NCBI GenBank assembly: GCA_904377845.1
Contig: CAJFGR010000003.1
Location: 1 to 64,000 of the forward strand
Direction of reading: 5' to 3'
Source of the DNA: an uncultured Ruminococcus sp.
GTDB lineage: Bacteria; Bacillota; Clostridia; Lachnospirales; Lachnospiraceae
Length of the DNA: 64,000 bases
Each line of letters opens with the position of its first letter. The stretch's first letter is position 1. The position numbers and the translations under genes were made by a program. Below, one piece after another: positions 17,801-26,275 of this stretch. The notes beneath the pieces are model-generated. The model ran no database searches, had not been told where the DNA came from, and was given only the letters and a program-made list of their open reading frames with translations.

Positions 17801-19721
17801 AGCGCTCTTGGCAGAGGAAGACTGTACGGTTAGCGAGCTCAATGTAATGAAAACGGCAGTTGATACGGCAAAAGATACCCTGACCGGACTGTGGGATAGA
17901 TTGACAGTTACATTTACGCCGGAGTCCGGACAGTTGGAAGGCGAAGGAATGATAACGCTGTCCTGTGAGTTTGACGACCTCCAGATCCGCTACACGACAG
18001 ACGGCAATGACCCGATGTGGTTCTCGGAAGAGTATACAGATCCGTTTGCAGTGACACAGTCAAAGGCAACAGTAAAAGCGGCACTTTTCCTGGGCAGCAG
18101 ACAGATGAGTGAAGTATTCTCCACGGAGTATGTAGGCTCTCTTGATGCTGCAGAGGATCTGGCACAGAAATATACATCCGTGGACGATGAAGGAAATTCG
18201 AGTCCATATGGGGGATCACCGGAAGGCGCTCTTGATGGAAAAAATAATAATGCATGGGCGCCGGCTGAGTATCCTGCAACGCTTACTCTGACCTTTGATG
18301 AACCTATCACCGTAAATGCAGCGGAAATCGCGCAAAGCTTATTCTATGAGGGTTGGTATGATATTGCAGATTTCAATATTGAATACTGGAATGGAACAGA
18401 GTGGGTGGCAGCTGTAGAACACGAGTCTATGGGAGCCGCGTCAAAGGTGATCGCATTTGATGAGTTTACATCCGATCAGATCAGGCTGCATATTATGGAA
18501 GCCGGTCCTTATGGCGGAACCGTTGATTCCTTCCGCTTGTTCTACCTGAAAGATGAGATCACCACAGACAAGAGTGCTCTCGATTTGGTACTCGGAATCG
18601 CAAGTGAAGCCATTGCAGACGGAGAAGTTGATGCGGCAATCGAAAGCGTAAGAGATAACTTTAACCAGGTATATGAGTATGCGCAGGTGGTAAGCGAGAA
18701 TATCAATTCCAGTCAGACTTCAATTGACAATACAACGTTTGCGCTTATTGATGCTCTCCAGAAGCTTGGCTTCGTAGCAGGCGATAAGACAGACCTTATC
18801 CAGCACTATAACCTGTACAGCTCACTGGATCTTGACCGCTACTTCGACGGACCGGAAAAGGATGCATTTATAGAAGCTCTGGAAGAAGCGAAAGCAGTGA
18901 TCGACGATGGCGATGCAATGGCGGAAGATGTAACGGCGGCAGACCAGAAACTTCTGGATGCAGCGGCAGCTCTCGTACTAAAGGCAGATAAGACGGCTCT
19001 TCAGAAACTGGTAGATGCAGCATCAGTATATGAGAAGGATAACTATCTGAGTACAGGATGGCCGACCTTTGAAAATGCACTTGCAAATGCCAACGAAGTC
19101 CTTAATGACGAAATGGCAACGCAGGAAGAAGTGGATAATGCGAAATTGCTCCTGGCACAGGCAATGGCATCTCTTCGCTACAAAGCGGATAAATCCGTAC
19201 TGGAAGAAGTACTTAATAAGGCGAACAACATGGATGTGACAGGTTATGATGCTCAGAAAGTAGCGGTATTTAAAGCTGCTGTGGCAAATGCTGAATCAGT
19301 ATATGCAGATGAAAATCTTTCAGTTTATGAACAACCGATTGTAGATGCAGCTGTATTGGATCTTCAGAACGCAATTGCGGCACTGGAAGATCCGGATCAG
19401 GAAAATCCGGGTAGTGGCGACCCTGAGGAACCGGGACAGACAACTCCGGGTGGCAATAATGATACTGATGAACCGGATCAGACAAAACCGGGCGACAATA
19501 ATGATGAGAATAAAAAGGATCCGGCGACATCTGATAAAGGTGATGGACAGACTACCGGGGATAATGACACGCAGAGAAACGATAACCAGAACACATCTGA
19601 CAGCAAGACGGTTCAGACCGGTGATACAACGAACATCTGGATGCCTGTAGCAGGGCTTGGAATTGCGGTAGTTGCAATCGCAGGACTTGGAGTTGTCGTG
19701 TACAGACGCAGAAGAAAATAA
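14823..19721 (+). CDS. Cell-surface GH95 alpha-L-fucosidase with CBM32-like and FIVAR modules
   Basis: A 1632-residue secreted enzyme, expected to release terminal L-fucose (alpha-1,2 type) from mucin or milk glycans. A signal peptide ends near AYAA (residue 29). The GH95 domain spans about 57-880: LRMWYTSP and SLVIGNGKTGG at its start, the Asn pair N437/N439 in NVNVEMNYW, the general acid Glu at E580 and D770 in QIDGNYG, matching the known GH95 catalytic residues. Then come a helical region, a chitobiase-type segment (~1025-1100), a discoidin/CBM32-like domain (~1105-1240) and FIVAR repeats to ~1520. An acidic Pro/Asn-rich linker leads to QTGDTTNIW, a hydrophobic segment and RRRRK, a variant wall-sorting tail. 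AAGGAGG lies 9 bases before the GTG start. Confidence 0.93.
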   Translation: MKRKRVFAAFLSLVLAGQMAFSAIPAYAAGADDSITDAGTAKSDAVDPDASNKPMPDGNELRMWYTSPGSASDWENTSLVIGNGKTGGILFGQVANDQIHFNEKTLWTGGPSESRPNYDGGNRDEAVTEEQLEALRQKMDDHSEAVFPQGTSKTTEVWGDGAGMGQYQDFGDLYLDFSAGGMTNDNVENYVRDLDMSTGISSVNYDYEGVHYEREYFASHPDHAVVTRLTASETGKISFTASVKSASGLTTTTKAENGKITLAGVVNDNQMKCEMQTQIVNEGGTLTNNEDGTVTVENADAVTIVYSTDTDYKNEYPVYRTGESAEELSASLAETVDAAAKKSYDDLRSAHIEDYSELFGRVEIDLGGECAQKPTDEMMEDYRNGNHDHVLEEMIYQFGRYLTIGASREGDELPSNLCGIWMIGSAGQYWGADFHFNVNVEMNYWPAYQTNLAECGSVFTDYMESLVQPGRVTAEKSAAQKTEDVVNTPIGEGNGFLVNTQNNPFGCTAPFGSQEYGWNVTGSSWALQNVYDQYLYTQDKELLEDTIYPMLKEMTNFWDGFLWWSDYQDRLVVGPSFSAEQGPTVNGTTYDQSLVWELYDMAIEASEILGVDADEREEWKETQSQLNPIIIGDEGQVKEWYEETTTGKAQAGDLAEVDIPNFGAGGSANQGSLHRHTSQLIGLYPGTLINKDTEEWMEAAIKTLEIRDERGSAGEVGPAGTGWSKAHKLNMWARTGNGENTYKLISGMIAGNKNGILDTFLDSHPPYQIDGNYGLTAGMNEALLQSQLGYTQFLPAISDAWSEGNVQGIVARGNFVIGMEWSNNSADRFTITSRSGGTFTGEYDNLAAYEVKTSDGTPVDVTKLSDDRISFPTEQGQTYVIDFNSTPAKLQTQIDEAKALSDQMTDEVLATQKSILDSLIAEAEQVVAEEDSSQYYDQAARLGEANKVAAAAIELTSSYNDANAVYEGRDTEEDWATYITTAADLKNQIDAAAALLAEEDCTVSELNVMKTAVDTAKDTLTGLWDRLTVTFTPESGQLEGEGMITLSCEFDDLQIRYTTDGNDPMWFSEEYTDPFAVTQSKATVKAALFLGSRQMSEVFSTEYVGSLDAAEDLAQKYTSVDDEGNSSPYGGSPEGALDGKNNNAWAPAEYPATLTLTFDEPITVNAAEIAQSLFYEGWYDIADFNIEYWNGTEWVAAVEHESMGAASKVIAFDEFTSDQIRLHIMEAGPYGGTVDSFRLFYLKDEITTDKSALDLVLGIASEAIADGEVDAAIESVRDNFNQVYEYAQVVSENINSSQTSIDNTTFALIDALQKLGFVAGDKTDLIQHYNLYSSLDLDRYFDGPEKDAFIEALEEAKAVIDDGDAMAEDVTAADQKLLDAAAALVLKADKTALQKLVDAASVYEKDNYLSTGWPTFENALANANEVLNDEMATQEEVDNAKLLLAQAMASLRYKADKSVLEEVLNKANNMDVTGYDAQKVAVFKAAVANAESVYADENLSVYEQPIVDAAVLDLQNAIAALEDPDQENPGSGDPEEPGQTTPGGNNDTDEPDQTKPGDNNDENKKDPATSDKGDGQTTGDNDTQRNDNQNTSDSKTVQTGDTTNIWMPVAGLGIAVVAIAGLGVVVYRRRRK

Positions 19722-19758
19722 GATATAGTACAACAAAGATATAGTACAAGGCAGCAGA

Positions 19759-19804
19759 GCCGCTGCCCTGCAGATAGCTGCTTATCTGCAGGGCGGCGGC
19801 TTTT
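19759..19804. terminator. Strong bidirectional terminator between the fucosidase and lysozyme genes
   Basis: An 18-bp GC-rich stem (19759-19776 with 19783-19800), followed by TTTT on the plus strand. The genes on either side converge on it. Confidence 0.85.
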
Positions 19805-19842
19805 GGTTCATATACAAAAACGGTACAGTTTTTGTGCAGAAA

Positions 19843-20820
19843 TTACCGAATCCGTATTCGGTTCCCTGCATAAATTTTATCCGGATCAGAGATGCCGTTG
19901 AGCCTTGCCAGCGCGCTGACAGTTGTACCGAATTTCACCGCGATACCGCTTAACGTATCGCCGGGCTGAATCGTGTAGTACTGTGCTCCTCCGCCTGAAC
20001 TTCCGTTTTCCGGCACGCGGATAGTATTACCGGCGTAGATTTTATCCGGATTTGATATACCGTTGAGCTGTGTCAGTGTGCTGACAGTTGTGCCGAATCT
20101 CTGTGCGATGCCGCTCAAAGTGTCCCCCGGCTGGATTACATAGGTGATATACTGGGGAGAAGGCGAGGGCGCAGGCGATGGGGCGCTGCCGGACAGATGA
20201 TTGAGGCCTGCTTCTTTTATGACAGACGGATAATCCACATATCCGGTATCCAGGTCTACATTTCCGCTGATTCCGGGGACACTGCCGGTGCTGGTATACT
20301 GCCAGATGCCGCAGTCTGTGCCGTCGAACTGGCTGGCATAGCGGGCATACCAGAAAGCGTACCGCTTTGGCAGTTCAGTTCCGAGATATGTGTCAAGAAA
20401 ATTGCGGTTTGTGTAGAACATGGCGAAGTATCCTTTCTCCTCTACACGGTTACAGAAGCTGGTTACTACATTTCTTGCGAGGGCGGGAGTGAAGGAAACA
20501 CCCTGTTTTTCGACATAATCTGCGGATGCCTGCTCGATATCATAGCACACCGGGTAATCCAGCCGGTATTCCGATACAGCGCTGATACATCCGTCTGCCT
20601 CCTGAATGGCTTTTTCTGTGGAAAATGCATAGCAGAACCAGTACGCTCCGATGGGAAGACCGATGCGGTTGCATTCAGCCGCGTTGCGGCGGAACTGTTT
20701 ATCAATGGTACTGTATCCGTAGCCGGCTCTTAACATGGCAAACTGATATCCTGCGGCTTTCACCCGTTCCCAGTCGATTTCTCCCTGAAATTCGCTGACG
20801 TCTAATCCTTTTATGCTCAT
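19843..20820 (-). CDS. GH25 lysozyme (N-acetylmuramidase) with two LysM domains
   Basis: 325 residues. The GH25 domain (1-205) begins KGLDVSEFQG and has the catalytic DxE pair in YDIEQ (D94, E96). A Ser/Pro linker of about 15 residues leads to two LysM peptidoglycan-binding domains (about 228-271 and 283-325), each with QPGDTLSGIA and YAGN motifs and nearly identical to each other. No signal peptide is visible, so it is either released by lysis, exported by a non-classical route, or derived from a phage endolysin. No phage genes are nearby. AAGGAC is the ribosome site. Confidence 0.9.
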   Translation of the reverse strand: MSIKGLDVSEFQGEIDWERVKAAGYQFAMLRAGYGYSTIDKQFRRNAAECNRIGLPIGAYWFCYAFSTEKAIQEADGCISAVSEYRLDYPVCYDIEQASADYVEKQGVSFTPALARNVVTSFCNRVEEKGYFAMFYTNRNFLDTYLGTELPKRYAFWYARYASQFDGTDCGIWQYTSTGSVPGISGNVDLDTGYVDYPSVIKEAGLNHLSGSAPSPAPSPSPQYITYVIQPGDTLSGIAQRFGTTVSTLTQLNGISNPDKIYAGNTIRVPENGSSGGGAQYYTIQPGDTLSGIAVKFGTTVSALARLNGISDPDKIYAGNRIRIR

Positions 20821-20845
20821 AAATATGTCCTTCTTTCTATAGTGG

Positions 20846-20880
20846 CTGTCCGGCTGTTCAGAGTATCTGAAAGCCGGCAG
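20846..20880. repeat. Hairpin in the lysozyme leader
   Basis: Stem with CCGGCT/AGCCGG and TTCAGA/TCTGAA arms, small bulges and a GTA loop. It lies in the presumed 5' leader of the lysozyme mRNA (minus strand); on the plus strand a TTTTAGTTTA run follows, so it could also stop stray transcription towards the next gene. Confidence 0.45.
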
Positions 20881-20924
20881 TTTTAGTTTAATATATGCCG
20901 GAAAGAGAGCCTGTGAAATGAATA

Positions 20925-20953
20925 TTGCAAAAAATATATGAGAAAATTATAAT
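20925..20953 (+). promoter_or_regulatory. Sigma-A promoter of the zinc-ribbon protein gene
   Basis: TTGCAA (20925-20930), 17-base spacer, TATAAT (20948-20953), about 110 bases before the start codon. Confidence 0.65.
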
Positions 20954-21062
20954 TATGTATATGATAGCAGGTGCTTGAAATGCGGTGTATTCTGCAGCAA
21001 TGCAGGGACAGAATATTTTGTGACTGCCAGGGTGCATATACGAAAGAACAGGAGGGAAGGTT

Positions 21063-22400
21063 ATGCGTATTTGTCCGGAATGCGGAACAAACAACAGCGA
21101 TGACGCGCGGTTCTGCGAACATTGCGGCAGGAAGCTGGACACAGATGATGATATGATGCAGGAGAAGAATCAGGATGGTGAACTGACGGAGACTATCAGG
21201 ATTGTCCGGGAAACGGATGGCGAAGCCACCCGGGAATTCCAGACCGGAGCAGATCGGGAAGTGAAGTGGGAAGAACAGACCGGACAGCGCGGAAAATCAG
21301 CATCGCAGGGGAGCGTAAGACTTTCTCTGGTGCAGATAATTGCGATCGGAGAAGCTGTTTGTCTGGCCGTGGTGATCGTTGCCTTTTTTGTGATCGGCTT
21401 TACAAAATACAATCCCCGTACAGTGGCTGAGAAGTATTTTTCGTCATATGCATCCCGTGACTGGGCGGCTGTGTACGATCTGCTTGAGTTCCCGGAGGAC
21501 AGTGCCATGCAGGAAGAACAGTTCGCAGACATGATGGACAGGACCCAGACTTCGGATATTACCAACTATACTGTGAAGGCCGTGGATGGAGAGGACAGCG
21601 ACATTGCCCGGAATTTTGATGTGGAGTATTCTGTGCCGGGCGAGGGGGCTTCTGAGCTTCGGCTTACCGTAGTGCGTCAGAGCAGTAAAGCACTGTTTCT
21701 CTTTGATGTGTGGAAAATATCTGCCGCAGGCATGATTACAGACGGCTATTCGGTCGTGGTTCCGTCGGGGGCGGAAGCAGCGGTGGACGGAGTGGAGCTC
21801 AATGACAAATACAAGGTTGAGGATAGTTCGGAAGGGACGGATATGTATCAGATTTCTGTTTTTAACGGGGTACATTCTATCGAAGTCGCAGTACCGTGGT
21901 GCGAGCTTTATGAGGGAGAATTCGATACGTCCGCGGACAGCAGTGCCACAGTGACAGAGCTGACGCTGTCAGAGACCGGGGCAAAAGCGCTTCAGGCGAA
22001 GATGGAAGATGCGCTGGAGAGATTTTATACATCTGCTGCGGCCGGTGAGGACTACAGTGAAGTATCGGATCTGTTTGCCGAGAGCGCAGCCCCGGAATAC
22101 AAGTCTGTCTATGATGACCTGAAAGAGAGTCTTGCCAGCGAAAGCGGTGATTATTATACGATGAATCAGATTACATTCGATAATTTCCGCTGTGATTTTA
22201 ATGTGGAAGCAGGTCTGATAACCGGGGAAATGGATTGCGGGTATACGATGGATTATACTTATAAATATTCCGGGTTCGGCAGCTCCGGCAGTCAAAGTAA
22301 AACAAGTGAAGGCTCCGCTTATATGCGGGCGTCTTTTGCATATGACGGAACTACTTACCGGATACAGAAGGTCTCCATGCCGACAGTGTGGTGGTATTGA
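21063..22400 (+). CDS. Zinc-ribbon, single-pass membrane protein with NTF2-like extracellular region (TcaA-like)
   Basis: 445 residues. An N-terminal zinc ribbon (C4, C7, C18, C21) is followed by an acidic linker, one transmembrane segment (about 96-118) and a large extracellular part. The region beginning NPRTVAEKYFSSYASRDWAAVYDLL looks like the NTF2-like fold of TcaA/YvbJ-type proteins, and a second similar region (ALERFYTSAAAGEDYSEVSDLF) follows near residue 320. Such proteins are linked to envelope stress or antibiotic response in other Firmicutes, but the function here is not known. It is followed after 23 bases by the YARHG gene and probably forms a unit with it. Confidence 0.75.
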   Translation: MRICPECGTNNSDDARFCEHCGRKLDTDDDMMQEKNQDGELTETIRIVRETDGEATREFQTGADREVKWEEQTGQRGKSASQGSVRLSLVQIIAIGEAVCLAVVIVAFFVIGFTKYNPRTVAEKYFSSYASRDWAAVYDLLEFPEDSAMQEEQFADMMDRTQTSDITNYTVKAVDGEDSDIARNFDVEYSVPGEGASELRLTVVRQSSKALFLFDVWKISAAGMITDGYSVVVPSGAEAAVDGVELNDKYKVEDSSEGTDMYQISVFNGVHSIEVAVPWCELYEGEFDTSADSSATVTELTLSETGAKALQAKMEDALERFYTSAAAGEDYSEVSDLFAESAAPEYKSVYDDLKESLASESGDYYTMNQITFDNFRCDFNVEAGLITGEMDCGYTMDYTYKYSGFGSSGSQSKTSEGSAYMRASFAYDGTTYRIQKVSMPTVWWY

Positions 22401-22423
22401 ATGTCGGAGGGAAAGGAGTGCAG

Positions 22424-22984
22424 ATGATGGATAATATGACAAAGAAAGCAGTATGGAAAGTAATATGCGCCCTGCTGGCTCTTATGCTTGTTATGGCTCT
22501 GGCGGCTACGGCGGTCCTTCTGCTGTGGCCTCTGGGGGACAGCGGCTCCACCGGCCTGAAACGCACGGAAGCGGTGCTTCAGGCAGAGCAGCCCAAGGAG
22601 GCAGAGACCCGGACAAAGACGCAGATACAGATTACAGGAGCAGAACCTGCAGAAGATACGGAAGATGAGATCGCAGCAGACGGAGATTATATAATATCGT
22701 CAAGCGGCACTAAGGTTCTGAAAGATGCGGATATTGAAGGGATGTCTGCAAAAGAGCTCAACTATGCGAGAAATGAGATTTTTGCAAGACACGGAAGAAA
22801 ATTTGATTCAAAGGAACTCAGAGATTATTTTGAAAGCAAGTCGTGGTATAAAGGGGAATATTCCGCCGAGGAATTTGATGAGAAAAGCGATTCAGTGCTG
22901 AATGAAGTCGAAAAAAAGAATGTACAGTTTCTGGAAATGGCGGAGGAAGAGCTGGAGCCGGGCGGATATAAGCTGGATCAGTAG
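22424..22984 (+). CDS. YARHG domain membrane-anchored protein
   Basis: 186 residues with one N-terminal transmembrane segment (about 12-33), an acidic linker, and a C-terminal YARHG domain (LNYARNEIFARHGRKF, then DYFESKSWYKG) at about 100-145. YARHG is an extracellular domain of unknown function, often found with zinc-ribbon proteins, as here. AAGGAG lies five bases before ATG 22424; the second ATG three bases on is equally possible. Confidence 0.8.
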   Translation: MMDNMTKKAVWKVICALLALMLVMALAATAVLLLWPLGDSGSTGLKRTEAVLQAEQPKEAETRTKTQIQITGAEPAEDTEDEIAADGDYIISSSGTKVLKDADIEGMSAKELNYARNEIFARHGRKFDSKELRDYFESKSWYKGEYSAEEFDEKSDSVLNEVEKKNVQFLEMAEEELEPGGYKLDQ

Positions 22985-23040
22985 GCGGATGAAATGTACA
23001 GAAAAATGTACGGAAGTTTGAAGTCAGAAAGGAAACTGCC

Positions 23041-23892
23041 ATGCAATTTTCACATGAACTTATTGTTCCGGAGACGGGATTCCCATTTAAGATATTTATT
23101 TTTGAGGGAAGCACGGGCAATTATCACCGGGACAGGCACTGGCACAGATCGATTGAGATCTTTGCGGTATCCGGCGGCGAACTGGAATTTTATATCGACG
23201 ACAGAAAGTGGCATCTGGAGGCCGGTGATTTTATGATTGTGAATTCAAATGAAGTGCATTCCATTGATTCACCATTGCAAAATGAAACTATCGTTCTGCA
23301 GATTCCTCTGAAAATGTTCGAGGATTATTTTACAGGGGAGCAGTTTATCTGGTTTTCCCATGAGCCGGGGAGGCGTGACGAACGTTTTATGGAACTGCTT
23401 AAAGAGCTGTATCAGGTATACAGTTCGGGAAAATACGGATACGACATGAAGTCAAAAAGTATCTTTTATCAGATAATGTATCTGCTTGTGAAAGATTACA
23501 GACTGACCGAGGTGGACGATGATTCTGTGCGCAAGAACAAAAATCTGAATAAGCTGTCTGCGATTACTTCATATATTAAGGAGAACTATACGGGGGATAT
23601 GACTCTGGAGGAAGTGGCCCGTATTTTTGATTACTCACCTAATTATCTCTCCCGAATGTTTCGGAAGTATGCAGGGATAACATTTAAGAGCTACGTGCAG
23701 AGTATCCGTCTGCGGTATGCGGTGAAAGATCTGGAAAGCGGCAGGTACGGCGTGACAGAAGCGGCGCTGCGAAACGGTTTCTCCGGGAGTAAGGCACTGG
23801 CGAGAGCTTTTCAGAAGAAGTACGGTATGCTTCCCGGCAGATATAAAATGAGAACCGTAGGGACGGAATTGAAAGCTGCGGGAAAAAGATAA
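23041..23892 (+). CDS. AraC family transcriptional regulator of the downstream sugar operon
   Basis: 283 residues: an N-terminal cupin sensor (NYHRDRHWHRSIEIF, about 22-36, His-rich) and C-terminal AraC helix-turn-helix pair (MTLEEVARIFDYSPNYLSRMF and VTEAALRNGFSGSKALARAF, then YGMLPGRYK). It lies 163 bases before the DUF4867-isomerase-kinase operon on the same strand, so it is a likely regulator of that operon; the inducer is presumably its sugar. AAAGGAAA is the ribosome site. Confidence 0.88.
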   Translation: MQFSHELIVPETGFPFKIFIFEGSTGNYHRDRHWHRSIEIFAVSGGELEFYIDDRKWHLEAGDFMIVNSNEVHSIDSPLQNETIVLQIPLKMFEDYFTGEQFIWFSHEPGRRDERFMELLKELYQVYSSGKYGYDMKSKSIFYQIMYLLVKDYRLTEVDDDSVRKNKNLNKLSAITSYIKENYTGDMTLEEVARIFDYSPNYLSRMFRKYAGITFKSYVQSIRLRYAVKDLESGRYGVTEAALRNGFSGSKALARAFQKKYGMLPGRYKMRTVGTELKAAGKR

Positions 23893-23952
23893 GAAATGGG
23901 CATTAAATAGCTAATTATTTGGTCGATAACAGAGGATAAAGATGATAAAATG

Positions 23953-24027
23953 ACCTTACAGACAAGGCGATTGGAGCTGCGGCATATGTGATACGGAAAT
24001 GGTGCCGGATGAAATATGCCGTAAGGT
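23953..24027 (+). promoter_or_regulatory. Structured leader candidate before the DUF4867 gene
   Basis: Arms CGGCATAT/ATATGCCG (23980-23987, 24014-24021) form a perfect stem, continued by ACCTTA/TAAGGT (23953-23958, 24022-24027) with a ~21-base unpaired insertion on the 5' side. It lies 28 bases before the start codon. It might be a leader RNA or an AraC operator; no known riboswitch class was recognised. Confidence 0.4.
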
Positions 24028-24055
24028 TCAGGCCTGCGGATAAGGAGGTCGTAAC

Positions 24056-24670
24056 ATGAAAATTCAGGAACTGACGGATGCATCCTTCGGCAAATACGGA
24101 AAAGTGGTCACGGAATTCTCTTTTGAGAAGATCTTAAAAGAGATGGAGCACACTCCGCTGCCGAAGGATGTTGTTTATGTGCCATCTGTAGAGGCAATGG
24201 AAGTTCTGCCGGAGGCAGTCGACGTATGCCGGAAAGGCTTTGGAGGACTTCCGGTTCAGATCGGGTACTGCAATGGGGACAATCACAAACTGAATGCATT
24301 CGAGTATCACAGAAGTTCAGAGATTGATATTGCAGTGACGGATCTGATCCTCCTGCTTGGATGCCAGCAGGATATTGAAGAGGACGACACATATGATACC
24401 TCGAAAGCAGAGGCATTTTTCGTGCCGGCGGGAACGGCAGTCGAGCTTTATGCAACGACGCTTCACTATGCCCCCTGCTCCGCACATGAGGGCGGGTTCC
24501 GCTGTGTGATCGTTCTGCCGAAAGGAACGAACGAAGATCTGACATTTGCCCCTGCGCAGGAGGGAGAGAACCGACTGCTGACTGCGGTAAACAAATGGCT
24601 GATTGCCCATGAGGAAGCAGGAATCGAAGGAGCGTTCTGCGGACTGAAAGGTGAGAACCCGGAAGTATAA
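24056..24670 (+). CDS. DUF4867 family protein (cupin-like, sugar operon)
   Basis: 204 residues, cytosolic, matching the DUF4867 family, whose members lie next to sugar isomerase and kinase genes. The central part (LNAFEYHRSSEIDIAVTD, then EAFFVPAGTAVELYATTLHYAPC) has the His/Glu spacing and the PAGT turn of cupin barrels, so a sugar-phosphate epimerase, mutarotase or isomerase role is possible; this is inference. First gene of the operon, with AAGGAGG 7 bases upstream. Confidence 0.75.
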   Translation: MKIQELTDASFGKYGKVVTEFSFEKILKEMEHTPLPKDVVYVPSVEAMEVLPEAVDVCRKGFGGLPVQIGYCNGDNHKLNAFEYHRSSEIDIAVTDLILLLGCQQDIEEDDTYDTSKAEAFFVPAGTAVELYATTLHYAPCSAHEGGFRCVIVLPKGTNEDLTFAPAQEGENRLLTAVNKWLIAHEEAGIEGAFCGLKGENPEV

Positions 24671-24735
24671 GAGGAATAACAGTAAGGGTAACAAAAGTAA
24701 ATGTTTTATTTAATAAAGAAAGAGAGGAATTAATT

Positions 24736-26220
24736 ATGAACAATATGCCAGAACTGAAAATCGGAGTTGTCGCAGTAAGCCGTGACTGTTTCCCGGAGAG
24801 CCTGTCCGTTAACAGAAGAAAAGCACTGATTGACGCGTATGAGAAGAAATACGGAAAGGGTACTGTTTACGAATGCCCGATCTGTATCGTAGAGAGTGAG
24901 ATCCATATGGTACAGGCACTTGAGGATATCAAGAAGGCAGGATGCAACGCACTTGTTGTATATCTCGGAAACTTCGGACCCGAGATATCTGAAACGTTGC
25001 TTGCAAAACACTTCGACGGACCGAAAATGTTCGTTGCTGCAGCAGAAGAGACTCAGAACGACCTGGTACAGGGCCGCGGCGACGCATATTGCGGTATGCT
25101 TAATGCAAGCTATAACCTGAAACTGCGCAATGTGAAAGCATACATACCGGAGTATCCGGTGGGTACGGCCGAAGAATGTGCTGATATGATCCATGAGTTT
25201 GAACCCATCGCAAGGGCTGTTGTAGGGCTCAACAACCTGAAGATTATCAGCTTCGGTCCGCGGCCGCTCAACTTCCTCGCCTGCAATGCTCCGATCCAGC
25301 AGCTCTACAATATCGGCGTTGAGATTGAAGAGAATTCCGAGCTGGATCTGTTCGAGGCATTTAATAAGCATGAAGGCGATGAGAGAATTCCGGCTGTTGT
25401 AAAAGAGATGGAAGAAGAACTGGGAGCAGGAAATAAGAAACCGGAGATCCTTACGAAACTGGCTCAGTATGAACTGACTCTGAAAGACTGGATCGAGGAT
25501 CACAGAGGATACCGTAAATATGTTGCAATTGCAGGCAAATGCTGGCCGGCATTCCAGACACAGTTCGGATTCGTTCCGTGCTATGTGAACAGCCGTCTGA
25601 CAGCTCAGGGAATCCCGGTATCCTGCGAAGTGGATATCTATGGATGCTTGAGCGAGTTCATCGGAACAGTAGTAAGCCAGGATGCAGTTACACTGCTGGA
25701 TATCAACAACACAGTTCCGGACGATATGTATAAAGAGAGCATCGAGGGCAAATTCCCGTATACACATAAAGACACATTTATGGGATTCCACTGTGGAAAT
25801 ACAGCATCAGGAAAACTTACTTCCTGTGAGATGAAGTATCAGCTCATCATGGCACGTTCACTGCCGGAAGAGGTGACGCAGGGAACGCTGGAAGGAGATA
25901 TCAAGCCGGGCGATATCACATTCTACCGTCTGCAGAGCACATCAGACAATAAACTGCGCGCGTATGTGGCACAGGGTGAGATCCTTCCGGTTGCATCAAA
26001 ATCTTTTGGATCCATCGGTGTGTTTGCAATTCCGGAGATGGGAAGATTCTACCGTCACGTGCTGATTGAGAAAAACTATCCGCATCACGGCGCCGTTGCG
26101 TTCGGACATTACGGAAAAGAACTGTTCGAAGTATTCAAATACATCGGGGTTCCGGTAGAAGAGATCGGTTACAATCAGCCGGCAGGAGTGAGATATCCGA
26201 CAGAGAATCCGTGGGGATAA
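24736..26220 (+). CDS. L-fucose/L-arabinose-type sugar isomerase
   Basis: 494 residues, of the FucI/AraA structural superfamily: the N-terminal Rossmann-like half begins KIGVVAVSRDCFPESL, and the C-terminal part has AGKCWPAFQTQFG, CEVDIYG and FHCGNT segments that carry the metal and substrate site in this group. It should interconvert an aldose and ketose. It sits between DUF4867 and a xylulokinase-type kinase, so the expected route is aldose to ketose to ketose phosphate. The substrate is not determined: no fuculose-phosphate aldolase or araD-type epimerase is present. Confidence 0.8.
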   Translation: MNNMPELKIGVVAVSRDCFPESLSVNRRKALIDAYEKKYGKGTVYECPICIVESEIHMVQALEDIKKAGCNALVVYLGNFGPEISETLLAKHFDGPKMFVAAAEETQNDLVQGRGDAYCGMLNASYNLKLRNVKAYIPEYPVGTAEECADMIHEFEPIARAVVGLNNLKIISFGPRPLNFLACNAPIQQLYNIGVEIEENSELDLFEAFNKHEGDERIPAVVKEMEEELGAGNKKPEILTKLAQYELTLKDWIEDHRGYRKYVAIAGKCWPAFQTQFGFVPCYVNSRLTAQGIPVSCEVDIYGCLSEFIGTVVSQDAVTLLDINNTVPDDMYKESIEGKFPYTHKDTFMGFHCGNTASGKLTSCEMKYQLIMARSLPEEVTQGTLEGDIKPGDITFYRLQSTSDNKLRAYVAQGEILPVASKSFGSIGVFAIPEMGRFYRHVLIEKNYPHHGAVAFGHYGKELFEVFKYIGVPVEEIGYNQPAGVRYPTENPWG

Positions 26221-26226
26221 TTATCG

Positions 26227-26259
26227 GGGACGTAGTAAAACCGAGATTTACTACGTCCC
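26227..26259 (+). repeat. Intercistronic hairpin between isomerase and kinase genes
   Basis: A perfect 13-bp stem (26227-26239 with 26247-26259) and a 7-base loop, just before the kinase ribosome site and without a T-tract. It may act as a processing or stability element that sets different levels of the two proteins. Confidence 0.6.
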
Positions 26260-26275
26260 GGAAGGAGGAAATGAT

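Noticed and set aside
19723-19750. Tandem AGATATAGTACAA repeat after the fucosidase gene
   Set aside because: Only two short units; probably a chance local duplication next to a terminator.
20885-20900. CATATATT on the minus strand before the lysozyme gene as a sigma-E -10 box
   Set aside because: No ATA at the 16-base distance; a TTTCAC-17-TATATT sigma-A reading is equally possible.
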